Of a DNA stretch of 64,000 bases, positions 25,371 through 35,752 are shown one piece after another (the stretch's first letter is position 1; each line of letters starts with the position of its first letter). The notes below the pieces were generated by a model. That model was not told where the DNA came from and ran no database searches. It was given only the letters and a program-made list of their open reading frames with translations. The DNA comes from Eretmocerus hayati (Eukaryota; Arthropoda; Insecta; Hymenoptera; Aphelinidae), in the NCBI GenBank assembly GCA_029851415.1, contig CM056744.1, positions 65,776,172 to 65,840,171 of the forward strand, in the 5' to 3' direction. A program made the translations under genes and the position numbers.

Positions 25371-26642
25371 ATTTTCATCAGTTTTTTGAGTTATTATATT
25401 TTTGGATTCAACTACGTGATTAAGGCAGAGAGAACACTCGAATCTATCCAAAGGTAACTTTTTGCGTGTGGCTTTGTTTGATTTCTGTTAGTGTAAAGTT
25501 ATTTTAGGGCAATGGATTTATTTTGTCTCTTTCCTCTTCGATATTCACAGAATTCTCTTAGAAATTCATCCTGTAGGTACCAAAAGATCGAGTGCAAACA
25601 AACGCAGGGTTATTTCATACAATGCAGCTGTGCTAAAACTATCTCATGAGCTCGCGAACTTTTCAAATAAATTTATAACCGACGAATTCGACCAACCACT
25701 TGAATCAGAAGAAGAAGATGCAGAAAACTAAAAAGATGGAGAGGATGACAAAAGTATAGGGAATGAATCACGTCAAGACGATCAAATAAGATCAAGAACA
25801 AGAATAATGAGTCGGAGAGAACAGGAAACGCACTTGAAATTGGGAAAAAAATATTGAAATTCCAATTTCTCATACCTCTTTTGAATTTAAATTCGAGACG
25901 GATGAGCAATGTGTCTCATGTAGTGCATCTGAACTCTTGAACTTTACGAGTGAATAAATCGACGATAAATTCTCCCATAAAACTTGGAAATATTCTTTTC
26001 ACTTTCCCTCATATAGCCTGAGGGGTGAAAATACCAAGTCTTGTCCATCTGTAACCATCAAATCTCAAATGTTGGACTCTCAGAATTATTACCGATGTTC
26101 TAATGAATCTCTATATCATACAATTCAAAATTCTGGTGTGTTTCAATTCGATGAAATTCCGGTGAATTACAAACTTGTAAGGAACACATGACTGAAATGG
26201 AAATCTGGATATTGATCTAATCTGTGAATGAAGTTTGAGCCCTTATTTCATTCACAATCACTAGCAAAAAAAAAGAATAATTTTGGACTGAATTACCAGT
26301 AAATTCATTGACTTTTGAATACAACTTTGTGAAAATATCCTGGAAATAATTCCATTAATCTTGTTATGAATATTCACTATGCTTATTGAGTTCTTAGTAC
26401 AGACTTCTTCAAAAGTCCTAGCAAAGATTCCAGAAAACTTTTCTTGAATTTTCAATATTAATATTGAATTCTCAAAACCCAATTACTAATAGCTCTTGGA
26501 AGATATTCAGTAATTTTTTATTCAATTTTCAATATGATATTTGAAATTTCAGAGAAGGATATTGAAAATTTTTCAATAGGGTCTCGGAAACGTAGCTTCA
26601 ATACAACTTTATTGAAAAGTTTGCCAGAGATTTTTTACAGTG
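25371..26642. other. Right non-coding part of the CACTA element
   Basis: No gene recognised. The last 120 bases (26520-26642) match the right end of the small CACTA element at 29220-29340 closely. A short lysine/glutamate-rich stretch near 25690-25850 may be a leftover of a 3' exon, without other support. Confidence 0.4.
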
Positions 26643-27842
26643 TATAACGAAATTCACGTGGATAACGTTATTCGAAACTAACGAAACTAATAACAAAATT
26701 GAGTGACGTAATTTCCGAGACATTCCGTTAATTTTTTTCGTTACAATAACATGACGAAATTCTCTTCCGAGTTTCGTTACGTTATTTTTCTCATCATATT
26801 CACTGCCGCTCATAAATTCTGAGTGAACGCAATATCACCCTCTCTGAAAATGACGGTATCTCGGATTCTATGCGTCGTAGGAGAATTTTGGAAAAAGTAT
26901 CCCCGAATACTTGGTTGTACCCACCAACCTAGTCTATTCCTGACGCATTAAGAATCAGTCATATCCGATCTTCTCTATTCAAGGCCCTCGTGGGGTAAAA
27001 CTTCGTCCTGATCACTTGGCGAAAGAAAAAAACGAAACGAAATACAATTTCCATTTCGTCACGTCACTCGCGAAAGTCACGTAACGACATCAATTATAAT
27101 GTGAATAACGTTACTCTAATATCGTAACGAAACTCCAATACTTGAATTTCGTTTCGTTATTAATAACGTTATTCACGTAAGAGTCAAGTTTCGTTACTAT
27201 AGAATAACGTTTTTAATAACAAAACAAAATCCAAGGATTGGAGTTTCGTTACGTTAATGTGTTACGTTAGTGAACTTACGTTACGGTATTTGGTTATGTT
27301 ATCCTAACGTAACGAAATTACCTCTGAATTTCGTTTTTTGTCATGATAACTTAAAATAACGAAATCGATAACGCAATTTTGTTATGTTACTTGTCAAACC
27401 CTGATTTATATATTGGAATCGACACCAGGAGAACCAATTGATCGACTGTGGGAATCTTATTATAGAACGTTTATCGATTGAGTGTCGATGCTCTGAAACT
27501 ATCAATTGAATCTTTATAAACCGATTCTAACCGGAACGTATCCTCAATCTGGTTAAGGGTGTGAGGGTGGTAATGGATATTCAGCATCTCCGAAAAAAGT
27601 CTCGCCCTGTATCTACACTGTAAAAAAAATATTGAAATTTCATTCGTATTGAAACCAAAATCGTACTGAATATTGAATAATTTTTCAAAATATTGGTATT
27701 GACGCTTGAAGTCAACACAATTCCTTATTTTTCAAAGAAATTGGATTGATAATGAGCACCTGAGAGCTTAATCAATAAAAATTATTGAAAATTCTATACG
27801 AGAATATGAAAAATCAATAATTTGGTACTGAGAAAAAAGGTA

Positions 27843-28611
27843 GGTGTCCCCAACTTGTCTTATTAAGACATTTTCTCAATAACTTTGGCTTACTTCAATA
27901 TTTTTCCACGTACTGTAACTCGTTCCAAAGCTTGCCTTAAGACCTTCAGAATAAGCTGAGGCGCGTCTAACTTTAACGAACTGGATACGAGTTGTTTCAA
28001 TTTTCGCAAAAAGTTTTTGTTAGTTTTTGGGACTCTACAGGAGTGTGTACACAACTTCCCCCATAATTGAAAACTATGTAAATTGGCGCTGAAGTGCATA
28101 AAACCGTTTTCATCCGTTTCCATTGCCGTGCAACCACACTTGGAGCCTTTCGCCGGTCCAAACCACTATTTCCGACCTATCTCGACGTGACAAAGACGTC
28201 CTGAATGGTAAAAAAGTCGTAACTTTACGGCCTTTCAAGATAACCATATGGGGGCATGTTGGGTACACTCCGATGTTGGCCTTCTTGTTTCACAGAGCAC
28301 CTCCGTAATTTGCTCATGAAATAGCTCTGGATCCAAGTTTTGCAACTCTAAAAAACGGATTTTGGAGGTTTTAAAAAAAGTAATCAAAGACGTTGAAGTA
28401 CGTTTAGATCGATAGAGCTCGAAAAACTTGACATCAGTTTTACTGGATGTGATACTGTCAGTAATTTCTGAGCTGTACAAATACGAAAAATTAAAAAATC
28501 ATTCTGAATTTTTTGGGAAACGCAGAAATTATTCAAATGTAGAAAAAATCATCGGGAAGGTCTACGTGTGCCCATTCTTAAGATCGACATATGGGGGCAA
28601 ATTGGGTACAC
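27843..28611. repeat. MITE-like repeat, GTGTACCCAAC ends, inside small CACTA
   Basis: Starts GGTGTCCCCAACTT and ends with the reversed motif GGGGGCAAATTGGGTACACT at 28592-28611. A further internal copy of the end motif lies near 28250. Homologous to 18784-19430. Chance frames on both strands carry no domains. Confidence 0.65.
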
Positions 28612-28910
28612 TTAATTTAACTATTTTCACAATACGATCTCGCGAAACCTGCAGATCTTGTCAGTAAATTTATTTTGTAAAGGCAGTTTCACCAAGCAAG
28701 GATGGTTCGTAAATCGTGATAGATTGTCGAACTTGGGTCTAACTCGGCTTTCATGTAATTATGGGAAAATATCTCGCAAATATTCATTCTGAAAGCCTCA
28801 TTCATTCAAAAAACTATATTAGATCTGGCAAATTCATTACGGCTTTACTATTTGATCTCGGCAACACAGATCGCACATTCAAAGGTGTTATAAGTCCCTG
28901 TCAAGCATGC

Positions 28911-28980
28911 TCTGCGTTGGTGTAGTGGTTAAGCGATCAGTCTTCTAATCTAAGGTGCGTCGGTTCGATTCCCATAATTT
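28911..28980 (+). repeat. tRNA-like segment (Arg-TCT-like), degenerate
   Basis: TGGTGTAGTGGTTAAGC (A-box region, 28919-28935), the loop-like TTCTAAT (28943-28949) and the B box GGTTCGATTCC (28962-28972) follow tRNA order. The anticodon stem and the acceptor stem do not pair well, so this is a tRNA-derived repeat or pseudogene, not a confident tRNA gene. Confidence 0.55.
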
Positions 28981-29399
28981 CCGAATAATTTTTCATTACA
29001 GAATTTGTTACTGAGCATCACAGCTCTTCAGCAACTTGAGATATGAATATTTCCATTTATTACGGGACTTGCAATCGTCCCGTTGTTTAAAAATTAATTT
29101 TTTTGTTTCTCTGGAGTGGAGACATTCAAAACGCCGTGCAGACTTTTCAGTACAAGATTATTGAAAATTTAATACAATCTGATTTGGCCTCGTGGCGACA
29201 TTTTCAATAATTTCGTATTCAATATTCAATATAATTTCTGAAATTTCAAAGAGGAATCTTTAAAAATTTTTCAGTAAGGTCTCGGAAAAGCAGCTTCAAT
29301 ACGACATTATTGGAAATTTTGCTAGAAATTTTTTACAGTGTATTCTCTACATCCAAAATTTGGACTTAATCAAATTTAACTGTGTGGTGTGTATTTGAG

Positions 29400-29620
29400 A
29401 CATGAACGACGATAGCTGACGTTTCTTTTCCATTGCTCACATCACGTTTATGTTCAAAGATCCTCTTCTTCAATTTTCGCTTACTAGTTCCAATATATGT
29501 TTTATCACAGCTTTGACAACCAATCTTATAAACTATGTTATGAGCCTCGCTCTTTTCAAGGCCTAATCTAATTATTTTGTTGAGCTGATTCTTATTCGAA
29601 CTAACTGATGTGAGAGGAAA
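29400..29620 (-). pseudogene. PLE GIY-YIG endonuclease fragment, minus copy
   Basis: Reading leftwards from the reverse transcriptase the frame gives VYKIGCQSCDKTYIGTSKRK and LKKRIFEHKRDVSNGKETSA, then VHVSNTHHTV. The CxxC, the TYIG core and the conserved K/R residues identify the GIY-YIG endonuclease of Penelope-like elements, which nicks the target. The distal part continues beyond the small CACTA insertion at 27412-27613. Compare the better preserved tail in the inverted copy at 30700-31088. Confidence 0.85.
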
Positions 29621-30618
29621 TTACTCGACTATTTGATTAATCGAAGGTGTGAGACCTTTGACATATGGAGAAACTAATTTTGGGAGGTGAACGAATGGAT
29701 ATTTCTTCCGGCCATCTTGAGCTATGTGTTTTATATGATTTATGCGTCCTTTGATGTATTTTTCTATGTAATCAGAGGGGTAATCGTTCGCTCTAAGAAG
29801 AATACGTATCAAGTTAAGCTTTTTTTCTTGGAGCTGTGGGTCTGAAAGATTCATCCATTTGTCAAACGAACTGAGAACAATAGCGACTTTCTGAGACGGT
29901 GGGTGATGAGATCGGAAGTTGGTGTATCTACCTGATGCTGTCGTTTTCCGATACCAATCAGAGGTAGAAGGTGAATTAGGTCTGCGAGTCACTTTCAAAT
30001 CTAAAAAACTGATACTATTATTGTTTTCTGATCCTAACGTAAACTGTAAATGTTCATCATAACTGTTGGAACCTTCAAGAATTCTGAGGATGGCTCTTTT
30101 AGCCGCAATAAAAAATAATCGTCGACATATCTCTTGTAAAGCAAAATATTACTCTTCAAAATCCTTAAGCTATGAGTTTCAAACGATTCTCGAGCAATCC
30201 CGGCATAAAATGGGCTAGTACAACCTTCCATGGGTGCCCCATGGGTTCCAAGGTTGATTTCAAGAGCATGTCCATACCTGCAAGGAATTCTTGTTTACTA
30301 ATACATCTTCCTAAAGTGTGTTTTAGAAATTTTCACTTTCCACCCAGTGCTTTCTTCATGATGTCATGTGTGAGATTAGTGTACATAGTAATAACATCGA
30401 GAGATACGATCTCGTGGTCTTCAGGGACTGTTACATCATCCAAACACTTTTCCATCTCAACACTGTTTTGAATTTTCGATTCAAGTGGGGGAATGTGTTT
30501 GTTGCAAAATATTGAAAGACATTTGTCTAGTTGGTAAGTGGGACTGTTAATTAACGAAACAATGATTCTGATCAGATTATGATATGTTTCTGCGTGAGAG
30601 GTCTTCGGAGAGATACTC
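29621..30618 (-). pseudogene. PLE reverse transcriptase fragment
   Basis: The minus strand encodes reverse transcriptase blocks typical of Penelope-like elements: SLDVITMYTNL (motif A, near 30375), LLYKRYVDDYF (the catalytic YVDD, near 30135), then DWYRKTTASGRYTNFRSHHP (near 29945) and a region ending before the GIY-YIG domain. The three blocks are in different frames, and the N-terminal part is missing because the element breaks off at the palindrome near 30618. The protein would copy the element's RNA at the target site. Broken frames and the 5' truncation make it non-functional. Confidence 0.9.
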
Positions 30619-30651
30619 AAAAGAGTATCTCTCCGAAGACCTCTCACGCAG
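30590..30651. repeat. Perfect 29-bp palindrome at the PLE head-to-head junction
   Basis: Bases 30590-30618 are the exact reverse complement of 30623-30651, with an AAAA spacer. It marks the point where the two opposing PLE copies meet. Confidence 0.95.
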
Positions 30652-31703
30652 CACGCTTTTCTCTCACATCAATCAGTTCGAATAAGAACCACCTCAACGA
30701 AATAATTAGATTAGGCAAAGATCGTCTTGAAAAGAGCGAGGCTCATAACATAGTTTAGAAGATTGATTGTCAAAACTGTGATAAAACGTATAGTGGAACT
30801 TGTAAGCGAAAATTAAAAAAGAGGATCCTTGAACATGAACGTGATGTGAGGAATGAAAAAGAAACGTCGGCTCTAGCCGTTCATGTCTCAAATACGCACC
30901 ACACAGTTGACTTTGATGGAGTTCAAATTTTGGATGTAGGGAATAGATACAGGGCGAGACTCTTTTCGGAGATGCTGAATATCCATCACTCCCTTCATAC
31001 CCTTAACCGGATTGAGGATACGTTCCGGTTGAAATCCGTTTATAATAATTCAACTGATAGTTTTAGAGCATCGACACTCAATCGATGAACGTTCTACAAT
31101 AAGATTCCCACAGTCGGTCAATTGGTTTTCCTGGTGTCGATTCCAATATATACATACGTCATAAGGCTTGTCCGTCAAAATCTCTTTCTCTGTTCTCTCG
31201 TCTAACTCTCAGTCTCTTCAGAGTTGTTGTCACAACATGACAACCCAAGGAATTCCATCTTCCTTCAACTCAGAGATGAGAGGTCATCTTCCAACAAAAA
31301 TTTGTATAACTACAAGTTGTGTAAGAATACATTTTTCAGCTATTTTGGATTATATATCACTTACTTGGATAGTTACCATATTGTTTATATGAAATTTTTT
31401 AGATGTAATTTATTCCGACTTCAGGCTGGGCTTGGTCAATCAATTTTATCTTGTCACATCAGTTATGGATTGATCTCATTCCAAAGTGAATGAACAAATC
31501 TGTGTTATATCTTATGAGAGTGTGGATAATTTCATGTGTTTCACAAGTTTTTATGTATACTTTTAGCTTGAAAAGGGTCGCAATGTAAGCGATCGAAACT
31601 TTGCTCAGTACAGTTGCAGAATAAAAAATTAGCAGGCAAAACCGATAAATTCAGTCATCCCATTCAACTTGGTTTCTACGATACAGCTCTGAATTCAGAA
31701 ATT
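30623..31703 (+). pseudogene. Inverted 3' copy of the PLE with GIY-YIG tail
   Basis: This plus-strand copy starts at the palindrome (30590-30651) and repeats the linker, GIY-YIG region and 3' region of the minus-strand copy. The frame reads CQNCDKTYSGTCKRKLKKRI, then HERDVRNEKETSALAVHVSN up to a stop at 31088. A TAG lies before the CxxC (near 30749). The 3' region after 31088 is the inverted match of 14125-14641 and 27412-27613. Because it is free of the nested elements, it serves as the empty-site reference for both insertions. Confidence 0.85.
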
Positions 31704-31870
31704 TGAACGTAAGGGTGGTGGGATTGCTGTATACATTCACGAAGATCTTAATTTAAAGATCCTTATACAGCCAGATATTTCTCGCTCCAAACAGCTAGAA
31801 TTTATAATTTCAGGGGTCTCGTGTCAAAATAAATTACTATTACTCGCAGTTGTTGTATCATACTATGTTT
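31704..31870 (+). pseudogene. LINE ORF2 endonuclease fragment, 3' part (beyond PLE insertion)
   Basis: ERKGGGIAVYIHEDLNLK and the following residues up to about 31870 continue the endonuclease that breaks off at 14124. The 14-base sequence TGAACGTAAGGGTG is present at both break points (14111-14124 and 31704-31717). After about 31870 the coding frame stops and no reverse transcriptase follows, so the LINE copy was already truncated or decayed. Confidence 0.75.
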
Positions 31871-34408
31871 TTTGATCTTCTGTGAGCAAATGAGAAGCGA
31901 CATACAAATGACTCATTCGCGCACAGACGATCAAAAAAATATTATATAGGTCTCTTTTAGCTGAGAGCTATTCAGGGAATAGAATCGTAAGTAACCTTTG
32001 ATATTCTCGAGTCGTGAAAATTCTACATTCCCAATCCTCTCACAGATACCCAGATACTCATTGATTCACTGTTGGGCAAGGATTGAATATCAAATGCCGG
32101 TATATATACTTATCCATTGAACTATGTGGTGATCCGGAATCTACCAAGCAGCTGTGAATCAGATTTTGATCGAATATGATATACAGCCAATGTTAGCTCA
32201 CATTGACCTTGGGAGTTTGATCAAGGAACTAAAGTTGTCTCCACACTTGAACAACCTTGGTCTAAAGGGACTAAGCGGTTAAGCATGGTGAAGTGGACCT
32301 TGTCAGGTATGGCCCGATCGTATTTTTCCCCACCTTCTAACCCCAAACTATGGGGGGAGTGAGGGTTTGTGGGTCCTAAAGCCGCCCCTGTTTCCTACGG
32401 CATCCTTGAAACCTCCTTAAAAACGCTCAAAATCGATGTTCTTTCTATCAAATCGCATTCTGACGCATTTCAACGAATTGATCTGAAGTTTTTTGACATA
32501 TTCTTGAAACTTTGACTAACAGAAAAAAGATATTCGTATACTGACAACTTTGGATTCAGCCCCCGAAGAAAATTCTTCAGAACTAAAAAGTCAATTTCCT
32601 CGGGTAAGCTGGAAACGACAACGTTAGAAAACCATTTCATCCTGTTTATCAGCTCATTTTGCACCGAAATAGTACATTTCGGTACAAGGGCGTAAAATGT
32701 TTTATTCGAATAAACGTTTTATGCGAATAATAGGTTTTACGGCCGTGTATCTAACTATACTTTTCGATAAACTGTGAGTAAAAGTCGACAAACTGTGCGC
32801 AAAGTGCACTTTAACGCACAGTGTATCGAAAATAGGTATTTTTAGGATTTTTTAGGTGGTGGAACTTAGTCAAAGATGGAAAAAATCGTTACTGAAGCAA
32901 ATCAATCAGCGTTAGTCGCAAGTGGCCATCAAACATAAGCTTCACCGCTGAGCACCCCTTGTGACCAAGCTCACCAACTGACCGGTGTCGCGGGTGCACC
33001 AAATCAGACTCCGTGCTCTTGTCTTGCCGAGCATATCATGTTGCCGCTATCCGAGCAACATCTCGCGCTTTCCACGATTTTTTCGTGCCCGCGCCACGTG
33101 TGCCCCGGCTCCTGATCCAATACCCTGGCGACGTGCTTAAGAGGATGATCATCCGGCTGTCCAGATTAACTTTAAATACGACCAATACGTGCATCTTGGC
33201 CATCGTACGATTTGAACAATTACGTTGCGGGGGGGGGGGGGGGAGCTAAACAATATACATTTGTGAGTACAGCCTTAAATTGCTCTCTCTGTTTCTGAGG
33301 CTTCACCCTTTGCTCTCATCGTACTCGCGCTCAATATGCCTAATACGCATCATGATTATTGATTTGAATAAACTCCTCTCTTTTTTATATTAGAATCATG
33401 ATGAGTGATTTGGTTCACTCCATGCCCGATCTCTCTCGCGCGCAATAGAAGCAATATATACCTTTATAATCATATTAAGCAGCCGCAGCAGATGCGGAGT
33501 TCCACTTACACTTATTTTGGATCAATTGAGCTGGGTATCGCACCTTGCCGTGTTTGTAAGGCTAAGTATTCTAGGCATTAATTACGCAGCCGTCACGGAT
33601 GATATGAGCGCGATGAGTCTCCCTTTTTAGAAGAATGAACCCAACGGTCAGAATCGATATGAGAGGAACATTTATCAGTCCTGAGCGTTGGGATCAATAT
33701 TCCTGGAGCAAAAATTTCCCGTGACCCTGCCACTTGGGTGATCAAGGAACAATGAAGCGTCAATTGAACGATGATGTTATGTCGGTGTGGGGTCAGTAAG
33801 ACTCCCCTCTCCTCTGATCCATCATTATCTTCTAATCTTATGATCCTTTCTCAGGCATAGAGGTCTCATTGGACCAATTTTAGTATTTTCTTCGTGTTTA
33901 GGATCATTTCCAAAGGAATTTACACGTTCACATGAGCATGTTTTTTGGAGATGTTTCATCTTGCTCATTCTCTATGAAGAGTGGAATCCTGTCCATATCC
34001 TTGATTATTTTGACTCACTTGCCAATTTCCTGATAGAGCGTTGTATGAACTGATAAGGCTCTACAAGATTCGAGTAGTGACATTGATTGGACTCAGAATC
34101 ATTCGATATTCATGAAGTGGAATCTCGACCTCTGACGACTCTCGAGGAATCTGTACATCTCCGAAGAGAGGCAGGTCCGGCCAAAAGGGGAGATGCGTGC
34201 CTCATCTCTCCATCCATATAATTACATATCATATTGCCGAGGCAATACGTGATCCAAGGTCTTTTCACTGACTGATCTTTGGAATCGATTTCAAAACATT
34301 CCCACAGTGGTAGTCGATTTCTCAAGATCAGGCGTTACACGGGTAGCAAGATTGTGCACTCAAGTATAGGAGCAAGTACTGAGGGAGAGGAAGGTATCAT
34401 CATGAAAC
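31871..34408. other. Non-coding stretch with a 15-base G run
   Basis: No protein domain or RNA gene recognised. There is a G run at 33229-33243. A segment near 32250-32340 (GACTAAGCGGTTAAGC and onward) recalls pol III internal promoters but cannot be assigned. Confidence 0.35.
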
Positions 34409-34557
34409 AATTCGGACGAATTGTTTCGTCCGAATTGTTTCACGATGTCGAATTGTCCGAATTGATTTAGCCGATTTGATTCGTTCGAATTCCGATTCGT
34501 CCGAATTGATTCAGCCGATGGCTCATGAATGAATTCATGAGCCATCGGCTACATTGA
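34405..34557. repeat. Cluster of short perfect hairpins built on TTCGTCCGAATTG
   Basis: A 30-base palindrome (CAATTCGGACGAATTG and its mirror) at about 34408-34439 is followed by degenerate repeats of TCCGAATTGATT and by a second near-perfect palindrome around 34516-34552 (AGCCGATGGCTCATGAATG, then its mirror). No gene is involved. Confidence 0.8.
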
Positions 34558-34860
34558 GCCACCGTTAAAACAATAAGGGACTTGTATGGAGAGAGTTCGG
34601 TGTGTTTCTCATCCGAATCTGATTATGAGGATAAGTCAAGACTATCTGTAAGAATTCTGGCAGGAGGAACACCGACTATTCTCAAGGATTTGCTTTCAAA
34701 CTGCCAGGCAATCATGAATCTTGAAATTCTACTGCCTCCACAGAGCATCAGCGGACAATAGCTCCCAATTATTTGCGTTCATATTTGGTGATTGTGGAAT
34801 ATACCGAAGAACTAAGGAGTCTATAACATAGTGCTGAGGGGAAAAGTCATTCTCTGCGTC
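34558..34860. other. Non-coding spacer before the tRNA-like array
   Basis: Nothing recognised between the hairpin cluster and the first array unit. Confidence 0.4.
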
Positions 34861-34889
34861 ATATGACAGACATCGAGAGAAAAAAGTCG

Positions 34890-34960
34890 CCTGGACCTAG
34901 ATTTGAACTGGGGGCCTTCTTCACACCGGGAAAGACACTCTACCAGCTCAGCTATCCAGG
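34890..34960 (-). tRNA. tRNA-like unit 1 (pseudo-tRNA or tRNA-derived repeat)
   Basis: A 71-base cloverleaf can be drawn on the minus strand: acceptor CCTGGAT/GTCCAGG, D arm with AGCTGAGCTGGTAGAG-type sequence and a T arm around TTCAAAT (one T-stem mismatch here). The anticodon arm pairs over four base pairs with loop CCGGTGT, which would give GGT, but the invariant T before the anticodon is missing. Function doubtful. Confidence 0.45.
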
Positions 34961-35227
34961 ACTCAGGGAACTCTTGTCTCGATGTCATACGTATGCGCGC
35001 CTTTCTTTGCCGAAGGCGCCTGACAGGTTACACTTTTCAAACTTGACTCGTCCTCTTATGTTTCAAATTATATTATATTCGTGGATCGGCACTGGAGGAA
35101 TAATTTTATTTCTCTATCGATCTCGAGTTTGAGATCGATTAATTGAGAAATTAACGATCGGGTTTGATCGTGGAGGTGTTAATTAATGAAAAAATTGCAT
35201 ATGACAGACATCGAGAGAAAAAAGTCG

Positions 35228-35298
35228 CCTGGACCCAGATTTGAACTGGGGGCCTTCTCCACACCGGGAAAGACACTCTACCAGCTGAGCTATCCAGG
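35228..35298 (-). tRNA. tRNA-like unit 2 (pseudo-tRNA or tRNA-derived repeat)
   Basis: Same 71-base structure as the neighbouring units, with perfect seven-pair acceptor and five-pair T stem (CCCAG/CTGGG). The anticodon loop is again CCGGTGT without the usual T33. Minus strand. Confidence 0.5.
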
Positions 35299-35681
35299 GC
35301 TCAGGGAACTCTTGTCTCGATGTCATACGTATGCGCGCCTTTTCTTTGCCGAAGGCGCCTGAAATCAGGTTACACTTTTCGAACTTGACTCGTCCTCTTA
35401 TGTTTCAAATGATATTATATTCGTAGATCGGCATTGGAGGACTAATTTTATTTCTCTATCGATCTCGAGTTTGAGATCGATTGATTGAGAAATTAACGAT
35501 CGGGTTTGATCGTGAAGGTCTTAATTGATGAAAAGATTGCATATGACAGACATCGAGAGGATAATATCATTTGAAACATAAGAGGACGAGTCAAGTTCGA
35601 AAAGTGTAACCTGATTCCAGGCGCCTTCGGCAAAGAAAAAGGCGCGCATATGCATGACATCGAGACAAGAGTTGCCTGAGC

Positions 35682-35752
35682 CCTGGATAGCTCAGCTGGT
35701 AGAGTGTCTTTCTCGGTGTGAAGAAGGCCCCCAGTTCAAATCTGGGTCCAGG
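35682..35752 (+). tRNA. tRNA-like unit 3 (pseudo-tRNA or tRNA-derived repeat)
   Basis: Plus-strand copy: acceptor CCTGGAT (35682-35688) with GTCCAGG (35746-35752), T stem CCCAG/CTGGG. One change in the loop (TCGGTGT for CCGGTGT). Confidence 0.5.

Larger units (their letters stand above)
14841..26642 (+). mobile_element. CACTA (EnSpm-like) DNA transposon, 11.8 kb
   Basis: The left end CAGGGTAAAAAAAATATTGA (an eroded CACTG start) and the right end (reverse complement CACTGTAAAAAA) are flanked by TA on both sides (14839-14840, 26643-26644). The terminal hundred bases match those of the smaller element at 27616-29340. Inside, both on the plus strand, are a TNP2-like transposase gene (20148-23237) and a CIDE-N-like gene (23783-25370). 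Ends plus a TNP2-type transposase support CACTA identity. The copy is decayed: the transposase gene carries a stop, a frameshift and a MITE. Confidence 0.8.
14642..27403. mobile_element. hAT-like MITE (CAGGGTTT ends, 8-bp duplication) carrying a nested CACTA element
   Basis: The left end CAGGGTTTAAGAAATAACG and the right end (reverse complement CAGGGTTTGACAAGTAAC) are imperfect inverted repeats. ATTTATAT is duplicated on both sides (14634-14641 and 27404-27411). An 8-bp duplication with CAGGG ends fits the hAT superfamily. Both subterminal regions (14650-14830, 26645-27400) are dense in TTTCGTTA/TAACGAAA and CGTTACGTTA motifs. Subtracting the CACTA element leaves about 960 bases with no transposase, so this is non-autonomous. 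hAT assignment is inference from ends and duplication length. Confidence 0.75.
27616..29340. mobile_element. Non-autonomous CACTA derivative, 1.7 kb
   Basis: Ends CACTGTAAAAAAAATATTGA and (reversed) CACTGTAAAAAA are flanked by TA (27614-27615, 29341-29342). The intact inverted PLE copy near 30930-30950 shows the empty TA site, so the ends are exact. Terminal sequences match the 11.8-kb CACTA element. It holds a MITE-like repeat (27843-28611) and a tRNA-like segment (about 28911-28980), no transposase, and would depend on a full-length element in trans. Confidence 0.85.
14125..31703 (-). mobile_element. Penelope-like element (PLE) footprint with nested insertions
   Basis: A minus-strand PLE copy runs from its 3' end at 14125 to about 30618, followed head-to-head by a shorter plus-strand copy (30623-31703). 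The 3' regions at 14125-14633 and about 31150-31657 are inverted copies of each other. The whole is flanked by TGAACGTAAGGGTG. Without nested elements the minus copy is about 2 kb: 14125-14641, 27412-27613 and 29343-30618. Insertions inside it are the hAT-like MITE (14642-27403) and a small CACTA derivative (27616-29340). About 45 bases before the right-hand 14-mer have no counterpart at the left end. Confidence 0.85.

Noticed and set aside
32240..32345. Possible 5S rRNA or other pol III gene
   Set aside because: Only a short GGTTAAGC-type match to internal promoters; no secondary structure or full-length similarity that I can support.
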